DNA from: Tropicibacter oceani
GTDB taxonomy: Bacteria; Pseudomonadota; Alphaproteobacteria; Rhodobacterales; Rhodobacteraceae
Assembly (NCBI RefSeq): GCF_029958925.1
Contig: NZ_CP124616.1
Coordinates: 3,100,001-3,164,000 of the forward strand
Length of the DNA stretch: 64,000 nucleotides
Reading direction: 5' to 3'
The translations under genes were made by a program, and so were the position numbers. The notes below the pieces were generated by a model. That model saw only the letters and a program-made list of their open reading frames with translations, was not told the DNA's origin and made no database searches. Each line of letters starts with the position of its first letter. The stretch's first letter is position 1. This document shows, in pieces, positions 1 through 8,133 of the stretch.

Positions 1-405
1 GACCAATGCGCTGCCCAGCTGTGGCGCGATCGGCAGGATGAAGGTGAACAGCACCTGCACCGCCACGCTGAGCGCCTGCAACCAGATCAGCAACAGCGCG
101 ATGCTTTCGAACCGCGCCCGCCCGCCAAACATCTGGCCGATCCAGGTCAAGCTGGCGATGGTGGCCAGCAGCACGACACCGCGGATCGCCATCAGCGCCA
201 GCGGATTGCCCAGCAGCCCCATGGCCTGGGTCGGCGGCATGAGCACCAGCGAGATCGAAAACACCAGCGCATTGCCGACCACCACAAGGGCAAAGCCCAG
301 CACCAGCGCCTCGGTCGGCAGGCGCAGCGACAGCAGCAGGCGCGCCACGTCGCGCGGGGCGGTGACGGTCTGCAGGGCCAGTCGCAGAAAACCTTCGAAT
401 GTCAT
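1..405 (-). CDS. YIP1-family membrane protein (C-terminus outside the window)
   Basis: Reading from the ATG at 405, the reverse strand encodes MTFEGFLRLALQTVTAP followed by several hydrophobic stretches; the frame runs open to base 1, so only the first 135 residues are seen. The N-terminal helix plus membrane segments resembles Yip1-domain proteins, integral membrane proteins of unknown role in bacteria. The start overlaps the stop of the preceding YIP1-like gene as ATGA, so the two are probably translationally coupled and form a paralogous pair at the 3' end of the suf operon. Family assignment is by sequence character only. Confidence 0.7.
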   Translation of the reverse strand, partial: MTFEGFLRLALQTVTAPRDVARLLLSLRLPTEALVLGFALVVVGNALVFSISLVLMPPTQAMGLLGNPLALMAIRGVVLLATIASLTWIGQMFGGRARFESIALLLIWLQALSVAVQVLFTFILPIAPQLGSALV

Positions 406-899
406 TGCGTGCCTTCCCGGCCAAGATGGTGCGCGGCGCGCAGGCCGCCGACCCAGAACCAGACAAAGATCGCGAACCACAGCGCCCCGACCAGGGTCAA
501 CCCCGGCCCCGGCCCGACAAAGCCCGCAACCAGCCCGTGCAACAACACCAGCGGGGTCGAGGCAAGAAGCGCCCAGACCAGGGCCAGCCGCGCGCCATAG
601 CCGCCGCCCTTCCAGCCCAGCGGACGGCCGATGACCCCGACAAGGAACCCCAGAAGATACAGCAGCAGCGGAAAGATGAACACCGTCGCCAGCAAGGCCC
701 CGCCCAGCAGCATGTTCAGCTCTTCGCCGGTCAGATGCGCCTGGCGCGACAGGGCCGGCCAGCGCGCAACGAACAGGACCACGCAGGCCGCCATGACGAT
801 GGCCAGCAGCCGGTCCTCGCGCGGGCCGGCCGTCAGCAGGCGGCGCACCACCTTGCCCGGCCCCCGGTAGGTGGCCACGATATCGCGGGTCACCGGCAT
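402..899 (-). CDS. YIP1-family membrane protein
   Basis: A 165-aa protein with an amphipathic N-terminus (residues 1-25), then about four or five hydrophobic segments, for example ALLATVFIFPLLLYLLGFLV and LVGALWFAIFVWFWVGGL. This matches small Yip1-domain membrane proteins often found next to sufD in Rhodobacteraceae. No enzymatic motif is visible and the function is unknown. The start codon shares one base with the sufD stop (TGATG), and its own stop overlaps the next YIP1 gene, so it is transcribed as part of the suf operon. Confidence 0.75.
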   Translation of the reverse strand: MPVTRDIVATYRGPGKVVRRLLTAGPREDRLLAIVMAACVVLFVARWPALSRQAHLTGEELNMLLGGALLATVFIFPLLLYLLGFLVGVIGRPLGWKGGGYGARLALVWALLASTPLVLLHGLVAGFVGPGPGLTLVGALWFAIFVWFWVGGLRAAHHLGREGTQ

Positions 900-2179
900 C
901 AGGCGCGCCGACGCTCCAGCCAGGCGGCGACGCGGGCGTTGATTTCCTCTTGCAGGGCGTCGTCCTCGACCTCCTGCACCGCTTCGGCGATGAAGGCGAT
1001 GACCATCAGGTCCTCGGCGATGCCGCGCGGAATGCCCCGGGCACGCAGATAGAACAGGCTGTCCTCGTCGATCGCGCCGCTGGTAGAGCCGTGCGAACAG
1101 GCCACGTCATCGGCATAGATTTCCAGCTCGGGCTTGGCCAGGAACTGGCTGTCGTCATCCAGAAGCAGGGACTGGCTGATCTGGTAGCCGTCGGTTTTCT
1201 GGGCGTCCTTCTTGACCAGGATCTTGCCCTGGAACACACCCGTCGCACCGTTGCGCAGCACCTTCTTGAAGACTTGGCGGCTTTCGCAGTTCACCGCGTC
1301 ATGGGTGACGAACACCGTGTCGTCGTGGTGGAAATCGCCGTCGCCCATGCAGGCGCCCGCGACATGGGCCACCGCGTCGTCGCCGGTCAGCTCGATCACG
1401 CATTCGTTGCGCGTCATCACGCCATTGGCGGTCAGCGTGAAACTCTTGAAGGTGCTCTCGGCCCCCAGCCGCGCAAAGACATGCGTGGCGGCGCGGCGTT
1501 CGTGATCGCGCCCCTGGGTGCGCACGTGATGCAGCGTTCCGGTGTCGGCGATGTCGATCTCGGTCACCATGTTCAGGCGCGCGGCGGCGGGACCGTTTTC
1601 CAGGAGCGTCACCTCGGCACCGGCGTCCACCTTGATCACGTGATGCAGGATCACGTCCGAGGTTTCCGAGCCATGCCGGTAGATCAGGTTGATCGGCCTG
1701 GACACCTTGCCGGTCACGTGGATCAGCAGGCCATCGGTGGCAAAACCGGTGTTCAGCGCCGCCAGCGGTCGCTGGACCGGGGTCTGGCCACGGGTTTCCA
1801 GGGTGCCATACAGATCCTTGGCCCAATGGATGTCCTGCGCCTGCGACAGGCGGTCGATGCTGACCCCTTCCAGCGCCAGATCGTCCGACGCCGCCGCATC
1901 GAACACACCGTCGACAAAGACGATCTTCAGCCGGTCGACCGCGTCGAAGATCGGCGTTTCCTCGCCATCGAACAGGGCGGCGCGCGGCGCCTCGGGGCTG
2001 ATCAGCGTGTCGGGGCGGGTGTATTTCCAATACTCGTCCCGCGCGCCCGGCAGACCCATGGCACGCAGCCGCGACAGCGCGTCCTTGCGCGCCGCCAGCG
2101 ACCAGCCGCCTTCGGGCAGTTCAAGCGCGGCCAGCCGCGCCTCGGTGGCGTCGATTTTCGGTTGTGTCAGGCCCATCAT
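899..2179 (-). CDS. sufD: Fe-S cluster assembly scaffold subunit SufD
   Basis: SufD pairs with SufB and SufC in the cytosolic SufBC2D scaffold that builds Fe-S clusters. The 426-aa length is typical. The N-terminal helical region (EYWKYTRPD near residue 50) leads into the beta-helix core, and the C-terminal part carries the family pattern CSHGSTSGAIDEDSLFYLRA with its conserved His. The start overlaps the end of sufC by four bases. The tandem order sufC-sufD is standard, but sufB is separated from them by five other genes here. Confidence 0.95.
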   Translation of the reverse strand: MMGLTQPKIDATEARLAALELPEGGWSLAARKDALSRLRAMGLPGARDEYWKYTRPDTLISPEAPRAALFDGEETPIFDAVDRLKIVFVDGVFDAAASDDLALEGVSIDRLSQAQDIHWAKDLYGTLETRGQTPVQRPLAALNTGFATDGLLIHVTGKVSRPINLIYRHGSETSDVILHHVIKVDAGAEVTLLENGPAAARLNMVTEIDIADTGTLHHVRTQGRDHERRAATHVFARLGAESTFKSFTLTANGVMTRNECVIELTGDDAVAHVAGACMGDGDFHHDDTVFVTHDAVNCESRQVFKKVLRNGATGVFQGKILVKKDAQKTDGYQISQSLLLDDDSQFLAKPELEIYADDVACSHGSTSGAIDEDSLFYLRARGIPRGIAEDLMVIAFIAEAVQEVEDDALQEEINARVAAWLERRRA

Positions 2180-2931
2180 GCGTTCTCCGCCAGCAGGTCC
2201 GCATAGCCTTCGTTCTCGACCTCAAGCGCCAGCTCGGGGCCGCCGGTCTTGATGATGCGGCCATCGGCCATGATGTGCACCACGTCCGGTTTGATGTGGT
2301 CCAGAAGGCGCTGGTAGTGGGTGATCACAAGGAACGACCGGCCCGCATCGCGCAGCGCGTTCACGCCATCGGCGACCAGTTTCATCGCATCGACATCAAG
2401 CCCCGAGTCGGTTTCGTCCAGGATGCACATCTTGGGTTCCAGCATGGCCATCTGCAGGATTTCGTTGCGCTTTTTCTCGCCGCCCGAAAAGCCCACGTTG
2501 ACCGGGCGCTTCAGCATGTCGGCGTCGATCTTGAGATCCTTGGCCTTGGCGCGGATCACCTTGAGGAAATCGGCCGCCGACATTTCGTCCTGCCCGCGCG
2601 CCTTGCGCTGTGCGTTCACGGCGGTGCGCAGAAAGGTCATGTTGCCGACACCGGGAATTTCCACCGGGTACTGGAACGCCAGGAACAGGCCTGCGGCGGC
2701 GCGCTCTTCGGCTTCCATGTCAAGCAGTTCCTCGCCTTCCAGCGTGGCCGAGCCTTCGGTGACCTCATAGCCGTCCTTTCCGGACAACACATAGGACAGG
2801 GTCGACTTGCCCGACCCGTTCGGGCCCATGATCGCGTGCACGGTTCCCGGTTCGATGCTCAGGTTCACACCCTTGAGGATCTGCTTGTCTTCTTCTTCAA
2901 GTTTGACGTGCAGGTTCTTGATTTCCAGCAT
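2176..2931 (-). CDS. sufC: Fe-S cluster assembly ATPase SufC
   Basis: This is a 251-aa ABC-type ATPase without membrane domains; it drives conformational changes of the SufB/SufD scaffold. Visible motifs are Walker A GPNGSGKST (36-44), signature FSGGEKKR (148-155), Walker B MCILDETDSGLD (168-179) and the H-loop His in VITHYQR. The ATG at 2931 is chosen because it begins MLEIKNLHVKLEEED, the usual SufC N-terminus; the frame stays open far upstream but that part reads as low-quality sequence on top of another gene. A 32-base gap separates it from the preceding gene. Confidence 0.96.
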   Translation of the reverse strand: MLEIKNLHVKLEEEDKQILKGVNLSIEPGTVHAIMGPNGSGKSTLSYVLSGKDGYEVTEGSATLEGEELLDMEAEERAAAGLFLAFQYPVEIPGVGNMTFLRTAVNAQRKARGQDEMSAADFLKVIRAKAKDLKIDADMLKRPVNVGFSGGEKKRNEILQMAMLEPKMCILDETDSGLDVDAMKLVADGVNALRDAGRSFLVITHYQRLLDHIKPDVVHIMADGRIIKTGGPELALEVENEGYADLLAENA

Positions 2932-2963
2932 GTTTCTTTCCTTTTCCTGTTCGCGCGGGGGCC

Positions 2964-3560
2964 TTAGGGCCGCAGCATGAAATTCACCAGCCAAAGCAGA
3001 CGCTGCGGCGGAATGGGTTTTGGGGTCACATGAAACTGCGCCATGCGCCCGGTGATCTGCGGGGGGCCAAGGATTTCCTCGACCTTGTGGTAATGTTTGC
3101 GCTGTACGTAGTCGTCGAAATAGACATCGACAGGTTTGGTCGCCATGAAAGCCGCCGACAGGGCACAGGCCTGACGAAAGCGGCCATCGACCAGCACCAC
3201 GTCGGGCTGGCGGAATTCGGGCAGGCCCCAGACCTCCAGCGCATAGCGCGGATAGCGTTGGAATTCGCTGTGATCGACGGGGTGGCCCCATTCCTTGGTG
3301 GCGCCGATATCGGACCAGATGACATCGACCCGGGTGCCCTGCGCGGGGGGATGGGCGGCCAGGTAGCCGCGCATCATCTGCGCCCATTCCTTGCCGGATT
3401 CGACGGAAAACACCGTCTTGCCCGGCATTTCCGAGGCCATGACGGTCGAGCCGCCCGAGCCATATTCAAGGATCACCTCGGCCCGGTCGTAGGCAGCGCG
3501 CAGCAACGCGGCCTCGGCCTCGGGCAGGGTCAGTTCGGGGCGGGTAATGACCTGGGTCAT
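2964..3560 (-). CDS. methyltransferase-like protein of unknown substrate
   Basis: A 198-aa protein. Residues about 28-40 read ILEYGSGGSTVMAS, which looks like the glycine-rich motif I of a Rossmann-fold SAM-binding domain, and VVLVDGRFRQACAL further on looks like the acidic strand-4 motif of the same fold. No substrate is evident. It starts at ATG 3560 (MTQVITRPELTLPEAE), 16 bases after the preceding stop, and lies 32 bases upstream of sufC, inside the suf operon. Similar proteins occur with glycan genes, and an FkbM methyltransferase lies two genes upstream. A role in Fe-S assembly is not supported by sequence. Confidence 0.65.
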   Translation of the reverse strand: MTQVITRPELTLPEAEAALLRAAYDRAEVILEYGSGGSTVMASEMPGKTVFSVESGKEWAQMMRGYLAAHPPAQGTRVDVIWSDIGATKEWGHPVDHSEFQRYPRYALEVWGLPEFRQPDVVLVDGRFRQACALSAAFMATKPVDVYFDDYVQRKHYHKVEEILGPPQITGRMAQFHVTPKPIPPQRLLWLVNFMLRP

Positions 3561-3576
3561 GCCGCCCCCAGTGGCG

Positions 3577-4083
3577 CTATTTGCGCTCGAAGACCGGCGG
3601 TTTGCCGAAATAGAACTCGGCCCCGCGGAACAGGATGGAATTGCCGTTCGTCGCGGCCTGCGCCTGATGCACATACTCGGGCGAAAACACCATGCTCATG
3701 GGCATGGGCGCCCAGTGCGGCAGGTTGTGAAAGGTCAGGATGACCAGCCAGACGCCGGCCATCTGCGCCACCATGTGTTCGTGCGTGGCATAGCTGACCA
3801 GCAGGCGCACCACGACCGCAATCAACCCGACAAAGACGTTGTCCATGACCATCTGGATATCGGGATTTTCGGCCTGCACCGGCAGCCCCAACATGTGAAA
3901 CTGGCAATAGCGCCCGAACATCGTCGCCAGCACGCCCAGAACAAAGGCCCCGACAAAGCTGAGCGGGTACTTGGCGTTTTCCCAATAGCTGGTGCGCTGC
4001 ACCACCTTTGGTGCGGCCATCCGTGCGGCGCGCTGCTGCCGGTGCATCTGCGCGATCGGATCGATACAGTCGGTGTCGGACAT
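3577..4083 (-). CDS. 168-aa membrane protein, unknown function
   Basis: I do not recognise a family. The 168-aa product has a polar N-terminus (residues 1-38), a hydrophobic segment around 41-60 (LSFVGAFVLGVLATMFGRYC) and a further hydrophobic stretch around 85-125 broken by His residues (SYATHEHMVAQMAGVWLVIL), so it is probably an inner-membrane protein with two to four helices. It starts at ATG 4083, shortly after a perfect 26-base palindrome (4093-4118). It sits between the FkbM methyltransferase and the methyltransferase-like gene in the insert between sufB and sufC. Confidence 0.65.
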   Translation of the reverse strand: MSDTDCIDPIAQMHRQQRAARMAAPKVVQRTSYWENAKYPLSFVGAFVLGVLATMFGRYCQFHMLGLPVQAENPDIQMVMDNVFVGLIAVVVRLLVSYATHEHMVAQMAGVWLVILTFHNLPHWAPMPMSMVFSPEYVHQAQAATNGNSILFRGAEFYFGKPPVFERK

Positions 4084-4092
4084 GGGCGCCCC

Positions 4093-4118
4093 CCTGATCT
4101 TGATATGTCAAGATCAGG
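4093..4118. promoter_or_regulatory. perfect 11-bp inverted repeat with 4-nt centre, upstream of the 168-aa gene
   Basis: The arms CCTGATCTTGA and TCAAGATCAGG flank the centre TATG. The dyad ends only 10 bases before the ATG at 4083 and is followed by a G-rich stretch, with no T-run, so it is a poor intrinsic terminator. It may be an operator or an mRNA hairpin next to the ribosome binding site. The core TTGA-N4-TCAA is two bases too short for the usual FNR/FnrL spacing. Confidence 0.6.
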
Positions 4119-4179
4119 CCTGACGCCAAATAGCGGCAAGAATTCGACGCCAGCGGCACGTTTTCAAGAAGGCGGCGCA

Positions 4180-4857
4180 TCACGACACCCCCCGCCACTG
4201 CACGAAATAATTGGTGTTGGCCTGCTGGTGCTTGGCCTCGAAGACCAGGCCATAGCCGTGATCCGCGCACCAGGTTTGAAAGGCCGCGTCATTGTCGCCG
4301 TCGACCTCAACGAACAGCGCCGGGCGCTGCGCGGTTATCACAGCCTCGAATCCCGAAAGCACAAGCATTTCCATGCCTTCCACGTCGATCTTGATCAGGT
4401 CGACAGGCTCTTCGGCAAACAGGTCATCGCCCCGGTGCACCTCGATGTCACCGCCCTTTTTCAGCCGCGCGGCGCCCAGGTTGGCCCCCGGCGCACGCAA
4501 CTTGAAACCGCCTTCGGACCGATCCGACAGGCCGATCCCCAGCGCGCCCAGCTCGATCACGTCGCCCAGCCCGTTGGCCTGCACATTGGCGCGCAGCGCC
4601 TCGATCGCCTTGGGGTTCGGTTCGATGCAGGTGACCCGGGCCGCGCCCATCAGCGTGGCGAAATACAGCGCGTGGTTGCCGACGTTGGCGCCCACGTCGA
4701 TCACATGCGCGCCCTGCCCGATTACCGCCGCCACCCGATCCAGATCGGCGCGTTCATAGAACTTTCCCACCCGGTGGCGGCCCTGAATCGGGCAGCCCTC
4801 GGCGTTGAGGTGAAAGACGAAGTCGCGCCCGTCGATATGTGCCTCGACGCGCTCCAT
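4180..4857 (-). CDS. FkbM-family SAM-dependent methyltransferase
   Basis: The 225-aa protein has the SAM-binding motif HVIDVGANVGNHALYFA (about 52-68), the acidic motif CIEPNPKAIEALRANV and the FkbM-type motif DLIKIDVEGMEMLVLSGF, which together are diagnostic of FkbM methyltransferases. Members methylate sugars or secondary metabolites; the substrate here is unknown. It is coupled to the preceding 65-aa gene through a TGATG overlap at 4857. A 96-base gap with a palindrome separates it from the next gene. Confidence 0.85.
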   Translation of the reverse strand: MERVEAHIDGRDFVFHLNAEGCPIQGRHRVGKFYERADLDRVAAVIGQGAHVIDVGANVGNHALYFATLMGAARVTCIEPNPKAIEALRANVQANGLGDVIELGALGIGLSDRSEGGFKLRAPGANLGAARLKKGGDIEVHRGDDLFAEEPVDLIKIDVEGMEMLVLSGFEAVITAQRPALFVEVDGDNDAAFQTWCADHGYGLVFEAKHQQANTNYFVQWRGVS

Positions 4858-5054
4858 CAGCCCGCCATGAAAACCGAAACGACCGCCGCCAGCAGCCAGG
4901 CCACCATGCCGCCCAGCACTGCCGTCTTCCAGACGGACCCCTGAACCAGCCCCTGCACGTTGCCCGACCGCGCCCGCAGGCCAAAGCCGATCAGCGTGCC
5001 GACAAAGACCCCGACGCCGACGCCGGCGGTCTGGTTGATGGCTTCTGCAAACAT
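4857..5054 (-). CDS. 65-aa two-helix membrane protein, unknown function
   Basis: Starting at ATG 5054 (MFAEAINQTAGVGVG), the product has two hydrophobic segments, GVGVGVFVGTLIGFGL (about 11-26) and the C-terminal AVLGGMVAWLLAAVVSVFMA, joined by a basic/polar loop. The reading frame continues 16 codons upstream, but that part overlaps the DMT gene, and the ATG at 5054 is five bases beyond that gene's stop. No family recognised. Tight coupling on both sides (4-nt gap upstream, TGATG downstream) supports that it is a real gene. Confidence 0.6.
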   Translation of the reverse strand: MFAEAINQTAGVGVGVFVGTLIGFGLRARSGNVQGLVQGSVWKTAVLGGMVAWLLAAVVSVFMAG

Positions 5055-5058
5055 CACG

Positions 5059-5406
5059 TCACCCCCGGAATACGAACGCCGCGCCCACGGCGATAAAGAC
5101 AAAGCCGATCACCGTGTTCAGCGACACGGTTTCCTTCAGGTAGAAGGTCGAGAACCCGACAAAGATCGTCAGGGTGATGACCTCCTGGATGGTCTTGAGC
5201 TGCGCCGCCGAATAGACCTGATGCCCGATCCGGTTGGCCGGAACGGCCAGGCAATACTCGAAGAACGCGATGCCCCAGCTGATCAGGATCACGGTGAACA
5301 GCGCCGCGCCCTTGTGCTTGAGATGCCCGTACCAGGCGAAGGTCATGAAGACATTCGACAGGGACAGCAGCACGATGGGCGCCACGGCCGGATATGAAAC
5401 TGTCAT
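5059..5406 (-). CDS. DMT-family (DUF486) small membrane protein
   Basis: The 115-aa protein has four hydrophobic segments and the DUF486 character: MTFAWYGHLKHK in the first loop, SWGIAFFEYCLAVPANRIGH in the second helix, and TLTIFVGFSTFYLKET in the third. DUF486 belongs to the drug/metabolite transporter superfamily; the substrate is unknown. It is the first of five genes sitting between sufB and sufC, 55 bases after the sufB stop, with a GC hairpin in that gap. Confidence 0.85.
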   Translation of the reverse strand: MTVSYPAVAPIVLLSLSNVFMTFAWYGHLKHKGAALFTVILISWGIAFFEYCLAVPANRIGHQVYSAAQLKTIQEVITLTIFVGFSTFYLKETVSLNTVIGFVFIAVGAAFVFRG

Positions 5407-5432
5407 GCATCACCATCGCAACGCGCCGTGGG

Positions 5433-5449
5433 GCGGGGCTGTGCCCCGC
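5433..5449. repeat. GC-rich hairpin between sufB and the DMT gene
   Basis: The arms GCGGGGC and GCCCCGC flank TGT. There is no T-run on either strand. The loop-and-stem sequence resembles the hairpin half of the dispersed repeat family in this window. It could stabilise or attenuate the sufB transcript. Confidence 0.5.
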
Positions 5450-5461
5450 TCCGCGGCCTCC

Positions 5462-7006
5462 TCAGCCCACCGAACCTTCGAGCGAAATCGCCACAAGTTG
5501 CTGTGCTTCCATGGCGAACTCCATTGGCAGGGCCTGCAACACTTCGCGGCAGAACCCGTTGACGACCAGCGCCACGGCCTCTTCCTCGTCCATGCCGCGC
5601 TGGCGGCAATAGAACAGCTGATCGTCATCGACCTTGGATGTGGTCGCCTCGTGCTCGACCCGCGACGAGTTGTTGCGGACCTCGATATAAGGCACCGTAT
5701 GCGCCCCGCATTTGTCACCGATCAGCAGGCTATCGCACTGGGTATAGTTGCGCGAATTCTTGGCCTTGGGGTGCATCGAAACAAGCCCGCGATAGGTGTT
5801 CTGCGCGACGCCCGCCGAAATCCCTTTCGACACGATGCGCGACCGGGTGTTCTTGCCCAGGTGCACCATCTTGGTGCCGGTGTCGGCCTGCTGGTGGTTG
5901 TTGGCGATGGCGATCGAATAGAACTCGCCCTGGCTTTCTTCGCCGCGCAGGATGCAGGACGGGTATTTCCAGGTCACGGCACTGCCGGTTTCGACCTGAG
6001 TCCACATCACCTTGGCCCGGTCACCGCGGCAATCGGCCCGTTTGGTGACAAAGTTGTAGATGCCGCCCTTGCCGTTCTCGTCCCCGGGGTACCAGTTCTG
6101 AACGGTGGAATACTTCACCTCGGCGTCTTCTTCGATGATGATCTCGACCACGGCGGCGTGCAACTGGGCCACGTCGCGCTGCGGCGCGGTGCAGCCTTCG
6201 AGGTAGGACACATAGCTGCCCTTGTCGGCGATGATCAAAGTCCGCTCGAACTGGCCGGTATTCTCGGCGTTGATGCGGAAATAGGTCGACAGCTCCATCG
6301 GGCAGCGCACGCCCGGCGGCACGTAGACAAACGAACCGTCCGAAAACACGGCCGAATTCAGCGTCGCATAGAAGTTGTCCGACACCGGCACGACACTGCC
6401 AAGGTACTTCTTGACCAGTTCGGGATGCTCGCGGATCGCCTCGGAGATCGAGCAGAAGATGACGCCCGCCGCCTTCAGTTCCTTTTGAAAGGTCGTGCCA
6501 ACGGACACGGAGTCGAACACCGCATCCACCGCCACGCGGCGTTCTTCGGTGCCGCCGCCCACGCGGGCATCGGCGGGGGTGGCATCGGCGCCCTCGACCC
6601 CGGCCAGGATCATCTGTTCCTTCAGCGGGATGCCCAGCTTGGCATAGGTTTCCAGCAGCTTGGGATCGACGTCATCCAGCGACTTGGGCTTTTCGGCCAT
6701 CGATTTGGGACGCGCGTAGTAATACTGCTCCTGAAAATCGATCTGCGGGTACTCGACCATGGCCCAGTCGGGCTCTTTCATCTGCTTCCAGCGGGCAAAG
6801 GCCGCCAGACGCCATTCGGTCATCCACTCGGGTTCTTCGTTCTTGTCCGAAATCAGCCGAACGATGTCCTCGGTCAGCCCCTTGGGGGCATATTCCATCT
6901 CGATCTCGGTTTCCCAGCCGTACTTGTACTGGCCAGCGGATTTCACCGCATCCACGGTTTCCTGATCGACGCCTTCCTTGACGTTGACATCATCCATAGC
7001 TGACAT
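5462..7006 (-). CDS. sufB: Fe-S cluster assembly scaffold SufB
   Basis: SufB is the main scaffold subunit of SufBC2D, where nascent Fe-S clusters form. The 514-aa length is in the usual range for alphaproteobacteria. Signature stretches include [40 protein letters not shown] and [19 protein letters not shown] (the last near residue 455), which include conserved Cys/Glu/His residues of the family. It lies 17 bases downstream of the cysteine desulfurase gene, so sulfur donor and scaffold are co-transcribed. Confidence 0.96.
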   Translation of the reverse strand: MSAMDDVNVKEGVDQETVDAVKSAGQYKYGWETEIEMEYAPKGLTEDIVRLISDKNEEPEWMTEWRLAAFARWKQMKEPDWAMVEYPQIDFQEQYYYARPKSMAEKPKSLDDVDPKLLETYAKLGIPLKEQMILAGVEGADATPADARVGGGTEERRVAVDAVFDSVSVGTTFQKELKAAGVIFCSISEAIREHPELVKKYLGSVVPVSDNFYATLNSAVFSDGSFVYVPPGVRCPMELSTYFRINAENTGQFERTLIIADKGSYVSYLEGCTAPQRDVAQLHAAVVEIIIEEDAEVKYSTVQNWYPGDENGKGGIYNFVTKRADCRGDRAKVMWTQVETGSAVTWKYPSCILRGEESQGEFYSIAIANNHQQADTGTKMVHLGKNTRSRIVSKGISAGVAQNTYRGLVSMHPKAKNSRNYTQCDSLLIGDKCGAHTVPYIEVRNNSSRVEHEATTSKVDDDQLFYCRQRGMDEEEAVALVVNGFCREVLQALPMEFAMEAQQLVAISLEGSVG

Positions 7007-7023
7007 TCGCGTTCCCTCTCAAC

Positions 7024-8067
7024 TCAGGCGGCCCGTGCGCGGTGCCGCTGGTATTTCTGTGTCCACGCTTCCGCGAAGCGCAGGATTTCCTGTTCTGTCG
7101 TGGATGGCCCCAGGCTCACCCGGATGGCGCTGCTGGCCACCCCGTCGTCGTATCCCATGGCGCGCAGCACCCGGCTGGCCTTGACCTTGCCGCTGCTGCA
7201 GGCAGACCCGGCGCTGACGGCAAAGCCCGCAAGGTCCATCTGCATCACCTGCGTTTCACCCTTCCAGCCCGGAAGCGCAAAGCAGGACGTATTGGGGAGT
7301 CGCGCCGCAGATTTCCCGACAAAAATAGTCTCTTTAGCGCCAGCCTCAATAGCTTTTTCTAGAATATTTCTAATCTCGGCCACGCGCTGCCAGATGCCCG
7401 CATCCAGATCCCGCGCCGCCGCCTCCGCCGCGGCCCCGAAACCGGCGATCCCGATCACGTTTTCCGTGCCCGACCGGCGGCCCATTTCCTGCCCGCCGCC
7501 CTTGATCTGCGCCGCCAGATCGGTGCCGCGCTTCATCACCAGCGCGCCAATCCCCTTGGGCCCGCCCAACTTGTGCGCCGAGATCAGCGCCATCTGCGCC
7601 CCCGACCAGTTAAAGGCAAAGGGCAGCTTGCCAAAAACCTGCGTGGCATCGACCACCGCCAGACCCTGCGGCAAATCCTGCACCACCCCGGTCTCGGAAT
7701 TGGCCGCCTGCAAGACCGTGCGCCCCGGCTCCGCGACCGCGACACGCCCCGCTTGATCCACCGTCAGACAGGGATCGATCCAGGCCGCCACGGCGTCATG
7801 CTCGATATCCGCGCCGACCAGAGCGCGTCCGGCGCAGGCCAGCGCTGCCGCCTCGGTCGCACCCGACACAAACACCACGTCCGCGCCATCCGCGCCAAAG
7901 GCCGATGCCACCTGCGCCCGCGCCCGCTCGACCAGCGATTTGGCCGCGCGGCCCTCGGCATGCACCGACGACGGATTGCCCACCAGGTCCATGGCCGCGA
8001 TCATCGCCGCCCGCGCCTCGTCACGCAAAGGCGCTGTGGCATTCCAATCCAGGTAAACCCGGCTCAT
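7024..8067 (-). CDS. cysteine desulfurase (NifS/IscS-like, class V aminotransferase fold)
   Basis: A PLP enzyme that removes sulfur from cysteine for Fe-S assembly. The 347-aa product has the N-terminal YLDWNATAPLR, the PLP-lysine region ISAHKLGGPKGIGAL and the persulfide cysteine loop SAGSACSSGKVKASRVL near residue 290. The length and loop fit the group I NifS/IscS type rather than SufS. The ATG at 8067 (MSRVYLDWN) is preferred over an upstream codon at 8100 that would add 11 residues inside a repeat element. A short AT-rich patch (about 7313-7376) lies inside the gene. Confidence 0.93.
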   Translation of the reverse strand: MSRVYLDWNATAPLRDEARAAMIAAMDLVGNPSSVHAEGRAAKSLVERARAQVASAFGADGADVVFVSGATEAAALACAGRALVGADIEHDAVAAWIDPCLTVDQAGRVAVAEPGRTVLQAANSETGVVQDLPQGLAVVDATQVFGKLPFAFNWSGAQMALISAHKLGGPKGIGALVMKRGTDLAAQIKGGGQEMGRRSGTENVIGIAGFGAAAEAAARDLDAGIWQRVAEIRNILEKAIEAGAKETIFVGKSAARLPNTSCFALPGWKGETQVMQMDLAGFAVSAGSACSSGKVKASRVLRAMGYDDGVASSAIRVSLGPSTTEQEILRFAEAWTQKYQRHRARAA

Positions 8068-8084
8068 CGGCCCCCCGCCCCATG

Positions 8085-8127
8085 TTTCCTCTTGCCCCAA
8101 ATATCCCGGGGTTTGGGGCAGAGCCCC
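8085..8127 (+). repeat. dispersed intergenic repeat, copy A
   Basis: The element reads TTTCCTCTTGCCCCAAATAT, then CCCGGGG, then the hairpin GGGGC-AGA-GCCCC. It lies between iscR and the cysteine desulfurase gene, antisense to both. Four other copies lie at 10418, 18955, 47753 and 54950. Confidence 0.8.
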
Positions 8128-8133
8128 AAGCGC

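Noticed and set aside
950-2206. A 418-codon forward open frame antisense to sufD
   Set aside because: It mirrors sufD and its translation is Gly/Arg/His-rich without domain patterns. Long antisense frames are normal in DNA of this GC content.
4093-4118. FNR/FnrL binding site
   Set aside because: The core is TTGA-N4-TCAA (12 bases); FNR-type sites need TTGAT-N4-ATCAA (14 bases).
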